A DNA stretch of 37,125 nucleotides from Bacillus pumilus (GTDB taxonomy: Bacteria > Bacillota > Bacilli > Bacillales > Bacillaceae): positions 1-37,125 of the forward strand of contig NZ_NKHG01000053.1 in assembly GCF_002744245.1 (NCBI RefSeq). The letters are read 5' to 3'. Shown piece after piece: positions 17,485-26,122 of this stretch. Both the position numbers and the translations under genes were made by a program. The notes beneath the pieces were generated by a model. It saw nothing but the letters and a program-made list of their open reading frames with translations, was not told the origin of the DNA and made no database searches. The first letter of the stretch is position 1. Each line of letters starts with the position of its first letter.

Positions 17485-18773
17485 CGGTGAAAACAATTCA
17501 ATTCGATCAGCTGCAAGAGACGGTGTATCACGAAAAAATGGAAAGCGGACTAGACGTCTATGTGCTGCCGAAGCAAGGATTTAATAAAACATATGCGACC
17601 TTCACAACAAAGTATGGCTCTGTCGATAATGAATTTGTGCCGCTTGGCAAAGAAGACATGATCCGAGTGCCTGACGGAATTGCCCATTTCTTAGAGCATA
17701 AGCTGTTCGAAAAGGAAGATGGTGATGTTTTTCATACATTTAGTAAACAAGGAGCTGCTGCAAACGCTTTTACAACGTTTACGAGAACGGCCTACTTATT
17801 TTCAAGTACCGCAAATGTCGAACAAAACCTCGAGACACTCATTGATTTTGTGCAAGAGCCTTATTTTACTGAAAAAACGGTAGAAAAAGAAAAAGGCATC
17901 ATTGGTCAAGAAATCAACATGTATGATGACAATCCCGACTGGCGTTTGTTTTTTGGACTTATAGAAAACCTCTATCAAAAGCATCCAGTTAGAATTGATA
18001 TTGCTGGAACAGTAGAGAGCATTGCTCCTATTACAAAAGACCATTTGTATGAGTGTTATGAAACGTTCTATCATCCGAGCAATATGCTCCTTTTTGTTGT
18101 CGGTCCAGTTGATCCGAAGCAAATATTAGAGCAAGTGAGAGCGAATCAGGCGAAAAAACCATTTACAGACCAGCCTGAAATCAAACGGAAAGAGATCAAT
18201 GAGCCTGAAAGCGTATATCGAAAAGAATACGAACTTAAAATGAACGTACAAGGCTCTAAATGTATGTTCGGTCTGAAAACAAAAAATCCGCATAAAAAAG
18301 GCAAAGAGCTCCTAAAGCATGAGCTTGGAATGAATCTCATTTTAGAGACATTGTTCGGCAAAAGCTCCTTACAATATGAACGGATGTATGAAAAAGGCTT
18401 GATTGATGAGACGTTTAGTTATGATTATACGGAAGAAGGCGGTTTTGGTTTTACTTCGGTTGGCGGAGATACAAACGATCCTGACCAACTGGCAGAGCAA
18501 TTAAAAGAAACTCTTCTTCAAGCCAAGAGCCTCATCACAGAAGAAAAAATTGAGCTCGCTCGTAAGAAAAAAATTGGCAGCTTTTTAAAGGCCATGAACT
18601 CTCCAGAGTACATTGCCAACCAATTCACTAGATATGCGTTCTTAGAGATGAGTTTATTTGATGTCGTACCAGTGCTAGAGCAAATTCAATTAACAGATAT
18701 TCTGCAGATATTAAAGGAAGAAATTGACGAAGAACGGATGTCTGTTTTCAAGGTCATTCCAAAAACAAAGTAA
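17481..18773 (+). CDS. ymfH: M16-family zinc peptidase
   Basis: A 430-residue M16 peptidase, presumably the catalytic partner of YmfF. It has the inverted zinc motif HFLEH (residues 69-73) in GIAHFLEHKLFE, and the third ligand probably E144 in GIIGQEINMYDDNPDW, at the usual distance of about 70 residues. It lacks a signal peptide and is expected in the cytosol. It is translationally coupled to ymfF. In B. subtilis ymfI follows closely; here a MarR/MmpL pair is placed in between and ymfH has acquired, or kept, its own terminator. Confidence 0.92.
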   Translation: MTVKTIQFDQLQETVYHEKMESGLDVYVLPKQGFNKTYATFTTKYGSVDNEFVPLGKEDMIRVPDGIAHFLEHKLFEKEDGDVFHTFSKQGAAANAFTTFTRTAYLFSSTANVEQNLETLIDFVQEPYFTEKTVEKEKGIIGQEINMYDDNPDWRLFFGLIENLYQKHPVRIDIAGTVESIAPITKDHLYECYETFYHPSNMLLFVVGPVDPKQILEQVRANQAKKPFTDQPEIKRKEINEPESVYRKEYELKMNVQGSKCMFGLKTKNPHKKGKELLKHELGMNLILETLFGKSSLQYERMYEKGLIDETFSYDYTEEGGFGFTSVGGDTNDPDQLAEQLKETLLQAKSLITEEKIELARKKKIGSFLKAMNSPEYIANQFTRYAFLEMSLFDVVPVLEQIQLTDILQILKEEIDEERMSVFKVIPKTK

Positions 18774-18776
18774 ATC

Positions 18777-18813
18777 AAAAAGACAAACTCGATCAAAAGA
18801 GTTTGTCTTTTTT
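18777..18813 (+). terminator. terminator after ymfH
   Basis: AAAAAGACAAACTC (18777-18790) pairs perfectly with GAGTTTGTCTTTTT (18799-18812) across an eight-base loop, with a T-tract. Confidence 0.92.
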
Positions 18814-18854
18814 ATGTCCCAATCGAAAAAGCGCTTTATTTGTGAGGATATGTA

Positions 18855-18909
18855 TTGACAATTGTTTTGTGAATTAGTTAAACTCTTTAATAGTTAAACA
18901 CTTAAACTA
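18855..18909 (+). promoter_or_regulatory. promoter and repeated operator of the marR-mmpL operon
   Basis: TTGACA (18855-18860) is followed after 17-18 bases by TTAAAC/TAAACT. TAGTTAAACT occurs at 18875-18884 and TAGTTAAACA at 18891-18900, sixteen bases apart, and TTAAACTA at 18902-18909. The sites cover the -10 and start region, as for an autoregulated MarR operon. They match the single palindrome before the first MmpL gene. Confidence 0.65.
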
Positions 18910-18923
18910 AAAAGGAGCAGCGT

Positions 18924-19400
18924 ATGGAACAAAATAAAATTGCACAGCTCATTCAGAGGTATGCAGACGTCTATCTCATGATGGAGAAAAAAGTATCGAG
19001 TATGATCACAGAAAAGCTTGATAAAGAACTTACGCTTGATCAGTATTACTCGCTTCGATACATCAATTTACATCCAGGATGTACTTCAACAGACTTAGCA
19101 TATGTATGTAATGTCAATAAAAGTGCTGTAACATCTATGACGAACCGCCTTTTTACGAAAAACTATATTGTCCGTGAGCATGATCAAGCCGATAGAAGAA
19201 ATGTTCGCCTGTACGTAAGCCCAGAGGGGAAAGATGTGGTCAGCCGAATGGAAAAACAGCTTCAGGATCTTGTTCGATCTTATTTTGAAAAGCTAGAAGA
19301 GAAGGAAATGGAATCATTTATTCAAACATATGAAAAGATTTATCAAGTGATCATCGAAGAGGAGGCACAAAGTACTAATGAGAGCAATCATAAAGGGTAG
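18924..19400 (+). CDS. MarR-family transcriptional regulator
   Basis: A 158-residue MarR-type winged-helix protein, similar in position to B. subtilis YdgG beside YdgH. The recognition region reads CTSTDLAYVCNVNKSAVTSM (about residues 53-72) and the wing contains DQADRRNVRLYVSPEGK. The conserved DxRxxR pattern is present. ATG 18924 follows AAAGGAG. The stop lies 23 bases inside the downstream transporter gene, so the two are co-translated. It is probably a repressor of its own operon through the TAGTTAAAC sites and, by the shared motif, of the first MmpL gene in trans. The inducer is unknown. Confidence 0.9.
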   Translation: MEQNKIAQLIQRYADVYLMMEKKVSSMITEKLDKELTLDQYYSLRYINLHPGCTSTDLAYVCNVNKSAVTSMTNRLFTKNYIVREHDQADRRNVRLYVSPEGKDVVSRMEKQLQDLVRSYFEKLEEKEMESFIQTYEKIYQVIIEEEAQSTNESNHKG

Positions 19401-22400
19401 ATGGCTTATCACCATCCTTTGGATCGTACTAGCGGCAGTGTTATTCATCACCGCTCCTAATATGGCGCAATTAACAAAGGAAAAAGGGCAAATTTCAGTT
19501 CCAGATGGTTACCCGTCCTCATATGCCAATCAGCTATTAAAGAAAATGTCTGAAAACGGAGATACGGAAAAATCAATCGTCATTGTCTTCCAAGGAAAGG
19601 ATATTGTAAAAGAAAGAGAAACATCTTTAAAAAAGGCAATGGAGATTTTAGAAAAGGATAAAAATCTTCATGTAGAAGACATCACGTCTTATTTTGAAGC
19701 CAACAAAGATATTAAAAAACAAATGCTCTCTAAAGATCATACGACGCTGCTTGTTCCAGTTACATATGACTCGAACAAAATCAAAGCATCTGAATTTAAA
19801 GAAAAAGTCAATGACAAGCTAAAGAGCTTGAACCTGACATTTGAAATGACAGGTCAGCCGTTAATCGATGATGATGTGATCACAAGCTCGCAAGAAGGAC
19901 TGAAGAAAACGGAATTCATTACGATTGGTTTTATTTTAGTGGTTCTTGTACTTGTCTTTAGGTCAGCTGTGGCACCGTTCGTTCCATTAGTCGCAGTGGC
20001 ACTTTCTTACTTGGTCAGTCAATCCATTGTGGCTTACTTGGTCAAATATGTAGACTTTCCGCTCTCTACCTTTACCCAGATCTTTATGGTCGCGATTATG
20101 TTTGGGATAGGAACCGACTACTGTATTCTACTACTCAGCCGTTTTAAAGAAGAGATTGCACACGGAAAAGACAAAATTGAGGCCATCATGATTACGTATA
20201 AAACAGCAGGAAAGACGGTTTTATTCAGCGGAATTGCTGTCCTTATCGGTTTTACATGTATTGGTCTAGCACAATTCCAGCTTTATAAATCAGCTGTTGC
20301 TGTCGCAGTTGGGGTTGCTGTGCTCATTGTGGCACTTCTCACGGTCGTTCCGTTCTTTATGGCGGTTTTAGGAAAAGTGTTATTTTGGCCAATTAAAGGC
20401 AATATTGCTCACCCGCAATCAAAAATGTGGGAAACGGCGGGACGTTTCTCTTTTAAGAAACCACTTTTCAGCTTATTAATCGTAGGGATTATTACGCTCC
20501 CGCCCATTCTCATGTATAAAGGAACACTTTCTTATAACAGTTTAGATGAAATCGGTAATAAATATGAATCCGTCCATGCGTTCAATACGATTTCTGACAA
20601 ATTTGGACCGGGTGAAGCACTCCCAGCAACGGTTGTGGTGAAATCATCTGATTTCCTTGACAATAACGAAGGGCTTATTGCTGTCGAAAAATTGAGCCGC
20701 GCGATTGAACAAACAGATGGCGTGAGTAAAGTCAGAAGTGCAACACGTCCTGTCGGCAAAGGCCTGAGTGATCTGTATGTGAAGTCACAAGCTAAAGAGC
20801 TGAATAGCGGACTGGATAAAAGTAATGAAGGCTTGAAAAAAATCCAAGATGCACTTACGAAAATGAGTAAATCCATTGAGGATCAAACACCACAAATCAA
20901 ATCATCTGGAAAAGAAATTAACAAGCTAATTTCTGGTACCGAATCTGTTCAAACAGGCATTCAAAACGTTGAGAAAACGTTAAGAAAACTGAAAGGTGGA
21001 ATCGATCAAAACAAACAAGGTGTGGCAACGATTAAAGAGGAAATAAAGGGTGCAAAAAAAGAGTTAACGGATCAAGTCGCACAAGTGAATCAACAAGTTG
21101 CCCTATATAAAAGCATCTCCAAAGAATTAAAGGCAGCTTTAGCGCAAGTCGATACGTCATCCTCTGCAGCAGCGGATGTAAAAGTTTTAATTAGTCAAGC
21201 GAATAAACAATTCAGTACACTCGAAGAGCAAATTCCACAGGTAAAAGAAAATCAATCGTATCAAGCCATCAAAGCTTCATACAATGAACTTTCTGCTACC
21301 TTACAAGAAGGTGCTAAACAGGCAGACAGCTACGCAAAACAAGCAAAAGAAGCAAAAAAACAGCTTGAAGCAGCTGATGCTTTTATCGCAAAAGCTTCGG
21401 AGCAGCAAAAAGTATTTACAAATAAAATCGATCAGCTCATTGCTGGTTTAGAAGCAATTGAAAATGGACTGGATCAAACGTCTAAAGGGCAAGAACAATT
21501 AGCTGATGGTATGCCAAAGCTTGCAAAGGGAGCGGGCGACATCATTGACGGTCAAAAGCAAATGAAAGAAAGGATTGGCGGCTTTGGTGATGACCTCACC
21601 AAGCTAACAGATGGTCTGAATAAAAGTGTGGATGGTCTTGAGAAAATTTCAAGCGGCTTAATGGGTGCAGGTGACTACTTAGACGAACTGAAAAATGCAC
21701 CAGATCAAGACATGGCCGGCTGGTTTATTCCAAAAGATGTGCTGAAAAATAAAGCATTCAAGCAAGTATTTGATTCATACATGTCAGATGACCGCAAGAT
21801 GACGAAGATAGATGTTATTTTGGAAAAAAATCCATATGGCAATGAAGCCTTGTCGACCATTAAACAAGTAGAAGCTTCTGTCAAGCGGGCACTTCCTGAA
21901 ACAAATTTAAAAGATGCGTCATTTGGCGTTTCAGGTGTATCCAGTATGAATGCTGATTTAAAACAGCTGTCAGATCAAGATTTTAATAAAACGGTTCTTT
22001 ACATGATGATCGGGATTTTCCTCATATTGGTGATCTTGTTCCGTTCTCTAGTCATGCCGCTTTACTTGGTTGGTTCGCTCATTTTGACTTACTTTACAGC
22101 AATCGGTGTAACGGAATTCATTTTCACCCATTTCTTCGGATATCCTGGCATCAACTGGGCTGTTCCTTTCTTTGGCTTTGTCATATTGATGGCGCTAGGG
22201 GTAGATTATTCTATTTTCTTAATGGAGCGGTTTAATGAATACAAAACAAAAGACATTCAATTTGCCATGACCGAATCAATGAAGAATATGGGGTCTGTCA
22301 TCATGTCTGCTGCTGTTATACTGGCGGGAACATTTGCAGCGATGCTGCCTTCAGGTGTGCTTTCTCTCTTACAAATTGCAACACTTGTCCTCACAGGACT

Positions 22401-22497
22401 TTTATTGTATGCACTCGTTGTGCTACCATTGTTCGTACCTGTTATGGTCAAATTGTTCGGATCAGCAAACTGGTTCCCATTTAAACGAAAAGAATAA
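19378..22497 (+). CDS. MmpL-type RND transporter, second copy (YdgH-like)
   Basis: A 1039-residue paralogue of the first MmpL protein with the same layout: one N-terminal helix, a helix block with D247-Y248 in GIGTDYCILLLSRF, a long coiled-coil extracellular segment (~385-850) and a second helix block with D943-Y944. The extracellular segment carries repeated motifs such as LTDGLNKSVDGLEKISSGL, reminiscent of YhgE/Pip-type proteins. This insert is longer than I recall for B. subtilis YdgH, so reach across the wall is possible. Translation starts within the marR gene; AGGAGG lies 12 bases upstream. No terminator is seen before ymfI, 30 bases downstream. Confidence 0.92.
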   Translation: MRAIIKGRWLITILWIVLAAVLFITAPNMAQLTKEKGQISVPDGYPSSYANQLLKKMSENGDTEKSIVIVFQGKDIVKERETSLKKAMEILEKDKNLHVEDITSYFEANKDIKKQMLSKDHTTLLVPVTYDSNKIKASEFKEKVNDKLKSLNLTFEMTGQPLIDDDVITSSQEGLKKTEFITIGFILVVLVLVFRSAVAPFVPLVAVALSYLVSQSIVAYLVKYVDFPLSTFTQIFMVAIMFGIGTDYCILLLSRFKEEIAHGKDKIEAIMITYKTAGKTVLFSGIAVLIGFTCIGLAQFQLYKSAVAVAVGVAVLIVALLTVVPFFMAVLGKVLFWPIKGNIAHPQSKMWETAGRFSFKKPLFSLLIVGIITLPPILMYKGTLSYNSLDEIGNKYESVHAFNTISDKFGPGEALPATVVVKSSDFLDNNEGLIAVEKLSRAIEQTDGVSKVRSATRPVGKGLSDLYVKSQAKELNSGLDKSNEGLKKIQDALTKMSKSIEDQTPQIKSSGKEINKLISGTESVQTGIQNVEKTLRKLKGGIDQNKQGVATIKEEIKGAKKELTDQVAQVNQQVALYKSISKELKAALAQVDTSSSAAADVKVLISQANKQFSTLEEQIPQVKENQSYQAIKASYNELSATLQEGAKQADSYAKQAKEAKKQLEAADAFIAKASEQQKVFTNKIDQLIAGLEAIENGLDQTSKGQEQLADGMPKLAKGAGDIIDGQKQMKERIGGFGDDLTKLTDGLNKSVDGLEKISSGLMGAGDYLDELKNAPDQDMAGWFIPKDVLKNKAFKQVFDSYMSDDRKMTKIDVILEKNPYGNEALSTIKQVEASVKRALPETNLKDASFGVSGVSSMNADLKQLSDQDFNKTVLYMMIGIFLILVILFRSLVMPLYLVGSLILTYFTAIGVTEFIFTHFFGYPGINWAVPFFGFVILMALGVDYSIFLMERFNEYKTKDIQFAMTESMKNMGSVIMSAAVILAGTFAAMLPSGVLSLLQIATLVLTGLLLYALVVLPLFVPVMVKLFGSANWFPFKRKE

Positions 22498-22527
22498 GTA
22501 TTTCATAAAGGAAAGTAGGAACAATTT

Positions 22528-23256
22528 ATGAATCGTTGTGCGCTTATTACTGGTGCCAGTGGTGGGATTGGGCAGGCAACAGCCAAAAAGCTTGCCCAAG
22601 AAGGCTGTCACCTTATGCTTCATTATTATCAAAATGAACAGGCAGCCATACGTCTCTCTGCTTATTTAGAGGAGACATATGAAATTCAAACGCACGTTGT
22701 TCAAGCAGATTTAGCTAAAGTGGGCGGAGCAGATGAACTTGTCAGCCGTCTACCGTTATGTCCAGATATCCTTGTTTTAAATAGTGGAAAGAGCCATGTC
22801 GGGTTAGTGACAGATACAGAAAAAGAAGTTCTAGCCAGTATGGTGCAGCTGCATGTCACAAGTCCATATGAGCTTACCCAATCCATTTTGCCTGCGATGA
22901 TTCAAAAAAAAGCAGGTCATATCATTGCGGTTAGCTCCATATGGGGAGAAACGGGTGCATCGTGCGAAGTGCTGTACAGCATGGTGAAAGGAGCGCAAAA
23001 CGCTTTTATCAAAGGACTCGCAAAGGAGCTTGCCCCAAGTGGAATTAGAGCAAATGCTGTCTCACCAGGTGCTGTTCAGACTGACATGATACAAAGCTTC
23101 TCGCAAGAAGATCTAGAGATGCTGGAAGAAGAGATTCCGCTCGGCCGTCTTGCAACGCCAGAGGAGATTGCGAATGTCATTTGGTTTCTTGCCTCAAAAC
23201 AGTCAAGTTATATGACGGGACAAATTTTATCCGTAAATGGCGGCTGGTACTGTTAA
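22528..23256 (+). CDS. ymfI: short-chain dehydrogenase/reductase YmfI
   Basis: A 242-residue classical SDR with the cofactor loop TGASGGIG (8-15), the NSG segment (85-87), the catalytic serine in VSS (136-137) and the YSMVK pair (Y150, K154). The C-terminal IPLGRLATPEEIANVIWFL and LSVNGGWYC are typical of FabG-like members. The lack of a strong basic residue pattern leaves NADH versus NADPH open. In B. subtilis it belongs with ymfF/ymfH; here it follows the second MmpL gene with no visible terminator, so part of its expression may come under MarR control. Confidence 0.92.
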   Translation: MNRCALITGASGGIGQATAKKLAQEGCHLMLHYYQNEQAAIRLSAYLEETYEIQTHVVQADLAKVGGADELVSRLPLCPDILVLNSGKSHVGLVTDTEKEVLASMVQLHVTSPYELTQSILPAMIQKKAGHIIAVSSIWGETGASCEVLYSMVKGAQNAFIKGLAKELAPSGIRANAVSPGAVQTDMIQSFSQEDLEMLEEEIPLGRLATPEEIANVIWFLASKQSSYMTGQILSVNGGWYC

Positions 23257-23329
23257 AAAACGTGTATAATTCATCTCTCCATGACAAAAGCTATGGCTGT
23301 AATTCATCTTTTCGAATGGAGGAATGAAC

Positions 23330-23587
23330 ATGTCTGTACTTGAGAGCTGGGACCATTGGAAAAACTTTTTAGGTGACCGTTTAAATCACGCGCAGGATAA
23401 AGGTTTATCAGATGATACAATTAACAACCTTGCGTACGAAATTGGTGGATATCTGGCGAACGAGGTTGAGGCAAAAAACGAGCAGGAAAGAGTACTTGCT
23501 GACCTTTGGAGCGTTGCATCAGAAGATGAGCAGCGTGCCATTGCAAATATGATGGTCAAGCTAGTTGAAAATAATAGCTCGCACTAA
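23330..23587 (+). CDS. ymfJ: DUF3243 protein YmfJ
   Basis: A small acidic 85-residue protein of the DUF3243 family, conserved at this site in Bacillus. It starts MSVLESWDHWKNFLGDRL and ends VKLVENNSSH. It has no membrane segment or enzyme motif and is probably helical; its function is unknown. ATG 23330 is seven bases after TGGAGG; the ATG six bases upstream overlaps the expected spacing and is less likely. A TATAAT at 23265-23270 may be its own -10, but no good -35 accompanies it. Confidence 0.87.
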   Translation: MSVLESWDHWKNFLGDRLNHAQDKGLSDDTINNLAYEIGGYLANEVEAKNEQERVLADLWSVASEDEQRAIANMMVKLVENNSSH

Positions 23588-23589
23588 AC

Positions 23590-23625
23590 AAAAAGAGGGG
23601 TCGTTTGTGCCTCTCTTTTTATTTT
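23590..23625 (+). terminator. terminator after ymfJ
   Basis: AAAAAGAGGGG (23590-23600) pairs with CCTCTCTTTTT (23610-23620), with a single G-T pair, and a T-rich tail. Confidence 0.88.
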
Positions 23626-23718
23626 AACCGTTTCGCAACATTGTGCTTTCTAAAAATGTGAAAATGCTTTATGATAAAGGAAGGTAAAAATTTGCCACAA
23701 TGAAGGGGGTAATATCAT

Positions 23719-24510
23719 TTGGCAAAGCTCGAATGGTATTTTGAATATGAGATACAGGTGAACCGTCCTGGACTTTTAGGAGATATTTCTTCTTTAATGG
23801 GGATGCTTTCAATTAATATTGTGACAATTAATGGTGTTGATGTATCAAGACGCGGAATGCTTCTACGCTGTGACCATACAGATCAAATTAAACGTCTTGA
23901 ATCAATTTTAAATACAATGGAAACGATAAAAGTAACAAAATTAAGACAACCAAAACTTCGTGACCGCTTAGCTGTTCGTCATGGAAGGTATATACAGCGA
24001 GATGCTGATGACAAAAAGACGTTTCGTTTTGAGAGGGACGAGCTTGGTCTTCTTGTTGATTTTATGGCTGAACTATTTAAAAAAGAAGGACATAAATTGA
24101 TTGGGATTCGCGGGATGCCGCGTGTTGGAAAAACAGAATCAATTGTTGCTTCAAGTGTATGTGCAAGTAAGAGATGGCTGTTTGTATCGTCTACTCTTTT
24201 GAAACAGACCATTCGCAGTCAGCTGATTGCTGATGAATATAGCCCAGATAACGTGTTTATTATTGATGGGATTGTGTCTACAAGAAGAGGTTCAGAGAAG
24301 CACTTACAGCTTTTAAGAGAAATTATGAGGCTGTCTGCAACGAAAGTGGTAGAGCATCCAGATATCTTTATTCAAAATTCAGAATATACAATGGATGATT
24401 TCGACTATATCATTGAACTGCGTAATAGTTCAGAGGAAGTAATTACATACGAGCACGCTGAAGAACCGCAAGTGTTTGATCATTCCGGTTTTTCTGGCTT
24501 CGATTTTTAA
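23719..24510 (+). CDS. ymfK: DUF3388 protein YmfK
   Basis: A 263-residue protein known from Bacillus as YmfK (DUF3388). The first ~75 residues look like an ACT-type small-molecule domain (YEIQVNRPGLLGDISSLMG). A P-loop-like sequence GMPRVGKTE follows (132-140), then an aspartate-rich strand NVFIIDGIVSTRRGS. This suggests a nucleotide-binding regulator, but no function is established. The start is TTG 23719, supported by GAAGGGGG some ten bases upstream and by the family N-terminus. It stands 14 bases before the likely GTG/TTG start region of ymfM, probably in one transcript with it. Confidence 0.87.
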   Translation: MAKLEWYFEYEIQVNRPGLLGDISSLMGMLSINIVTINGVDVSRRGMLLRCDHTDQIKRLESILNTMETIKVTKLRQPKLRDRLAVRHGRYIQRDADDKKTFRFERDELGLLVDFMAELFKKEGHKLIGIRGMPRVGKTESIVASSVCASKRWLFVSSTLLKQTIRSQLIADEYSPDNVFIIDGIVSTRRGSEKHLQLLREIMRLSATKVVEHPDIFIQNSEYTMDDFDYIIELRNSSEEVITYEHAEEPQVFDHSGFSGFDF

Positions 24511-24533
24511 TATGGTAATGGTAGGTGTTTGTT

Positions 24534-25451
24534 TTGACTGAATTGGGAAAACGGCTCATTGAGGCCAGAGAGGAAAAAGGGATGTCGCTGGAGGACCTTC
24601 AGACGGTTACCAAAATCCAAAAGCGCTATTTGCTAGCAATCGAACAAGGAAACTATGATATTATTCCAGGTGAATTTTACGTCAGAGCGTTTATTAAACA
24701 ATATGCTGAAGCCGTTGGACTGAACCCTGAACAATTGTTCGAAGAATTTCGTAAAGATGTACCAAGCACGTATAATGATGAAGTTTCTGATAAATTATCA
24801 AATATTAAGCCGCAAAGAGAGCTTCCAAAGCCTGCTTCAAAGATACTGGAGCTATTGCCGACAATTTTAATCATTGGAGGCATTCTTGTGGTGATCGCTA
24901 TCATTTATGTGATCGTTCAAGCGGTCAATCATGATAGCGGACAGAAAAATAATCAGACGGCTCCTCAGCAGTCAGAATCAAAATACGAAGTGTCTGAGGA
25001 TTCATCACTCGCAAAGGATCAAAAGAAAAAAGAAAAAGCTTCGTCAGAGGATAAAGAAAAAACATCTAAAAAAGATGATTCTTCAAAGGATGATTCATCA
25101 AAAGACGATGAAGCTGTTTCTTTGAAGGCGACAAAAACAGAAGGCTCCACGACAACATATGAAGTGTCAGGTGCAGATGATGATATGGAGTTAACTATTT
25201 CTGCAACACAAGCTTCGTGGCTGCGTGTGAGAGACGAATCTGGAAAAGTGCTGAAGATGGGTGAACTAAAAGATGGCGAATCGTTTAAAACAGACCTGTC
25301 TGAGCTTTCTCAAGTTGATATTCGTCTTGGGAATGCGACTGGAATTGACATCAAGGTCAATGATGAGACGCTTAAATACGAATTAGACCCTAAGGACACC
25401 ATGACACAAAACATTGTGATTGTGAATAAAGGAAAGGAAAAGTCATCTTAA
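24534..25451 (+). CDS. ymfM: RodZ-like cell-shape protein
   Basis: A bitopic membrane protein that links the MreB cytoskeleton to the wall-elongation machinery. A cytosolic helix-turn-helix of the RodZ kind fills residues ~1-75 (LGKRLIEAREEKGMSLEDLQ, FYVRAFIKQYAEAVGL). A single membrane helix lies at ~100-125. A highly charged linker with repeated KDDSS units follows (~135-195), then a C-terminal extracytoplasmic DUF4115 domain. TTG 24534 sits six bases after AGGTG and gives 305 residues; the GTG at 24525 overlaps that site. The terminator begins in its last codons, separating it from pgsA. Confidence 0.9.
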   Translation: MTELGKRLIEAREEKGMSLEDLQTVTKIQKRYLLAIEQGNYDIIPGEFYVRAFIKQYAEAVGLNPEQLFEEFRKDVPSTYNDEVSDKLSNIKPQRELPKPASKILELLPTILIIGGILVVIAIIYVIVQAVNHDSGQKNNQTAPQQSESKYEVSEDSSLAKDQKKKEKASSEDKEKTSKKDDSSKDDSSKDDEAVSLKATKTEGSTTTYEVSGADDDMELTISATQASWLRVRDESGKVLKMGELKDGESFKTDLSELSQVDIRLGNATGIDIKVNDETLKYELDPKDTMTQNIVIVNKGKEKSS

Positions 25452-25475
25452 GCAAGTAGATGACTTTTCTTTTGT
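25437..25475 (+). terminator. terminator overlapping the ymfM end
   Basis: GAAAAGTCATCT (25437-25448) pairs perfectly with AGATGACTTTTC (25458-25469), followed by TTTTG. The ymfM stop codon is in the loop. Confidence 0.88.
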
Positions 25476-25524
25476 TCCTACTATTATATACATAAAAAAA
25501 TGCTTTATTGGAGGATTGGATTTC

Positions 25525-26106
25525 ATGTTTAACTTACCGAATAAAATTACGCTTTCTAGGATCGCCTTGATCCCTGTTTTTATGATCATTATGCTTGCAC
25601 CTATAGACTGGGGTGTTGCTCGCTTTGGTGACGTCAGTATTGAAGTGACTCACCTTGTCGGAGCGATCTTGTTTATTGTGGCTTCGACAACTGACTGGAT
25701 TGATGGTTACTATGCACGCAAGCTTAATTTAGTGACGAATTTTGGTAAATTTTTAGATCCGCTTGCAGATAAATTGCTTGTTTCAGCCGCTTTAATTATA
25801 CTTGTTCAATACAACCTCACGCCGGCGTGGATGGCCATTGTGATCATTAGCCGTGAATTTGCTGTCACAGGTCTTCGTCTTGTGTTAGCGGGAGGCGGTG
25901 AAGTGGTAGCGGCCAATATGCTTGGGAAAGTGAAAACATGGGCGCAAATCATTGCGATTTCAGCACTTCTATTGCATAACCTGCCGTTTGAACTTGTATC
26001 ATTCCCGTTCGGTGATCTTGCGATGTGGGTCGCGGTGTTCTTCACTGTTGTCTCAGGCTGGGATTACTTTGCGAAAAACTGGGAAGCTTTAAAGAATTCT
26101 AACTAA
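25525..26106 (+). CDS. pgsA: CDP-diacylglycerol-glycerol-3-phosphate 3-phosphatidyltransferase
   Basis: Makes phosphatidylglycerol phosphate from CDP-diacylglycerol and glycerol 3-phosphate, the essential step to acidic phospholipids. The 193-residue integral membrane protein carries the complete CDP-alcohol phosphotransferase signature DGx2ARx8Gx3Dx3D, running from D60 to D82. Several hydrophobic helices follow, for example [14 protein letters not shown] and [17 protein letters not shown] segments. ATG 25525 is preceded by GGAGGA; an in-frame ATG nine bases upstream overlaps that site. cinA follows within 16 bases, so the two are co-transcribed. Confidence 0.95.
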   Translation: MFNLPNKITLSRIALIPVFMIIMLAPIDWGVARFGDVSIEVTHLVGAILFIVASTTDWIDGYYARKLNLVTNFGKFLDPLADKLLVSAALIILVQYNLTPAWMAIVIISREFAVTGLRLVLAGGGEVVAANMLGKVKTWAQIIAISALLLHNLPFELVSFPFGDLAMWVAVFFTVVSGWDYFAKNWEALKNSN

Positions 26107-26122
26107 AAAGGACGTGTACGCT

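Noticed and set aside
18824..18840. A cre-like AAAGCGCTTTAT before the marR promoter.
   Set aside because: Only about 11 of 14 positions agree, including missing outer G and C.
25075..25110. Short tandem repeat (KDDSS units) in ymfM as a possible phase-variable tract.
   Set aside because: Units are few and codons differ. It is a normal low-complexity linker of RodZ-like proteins.
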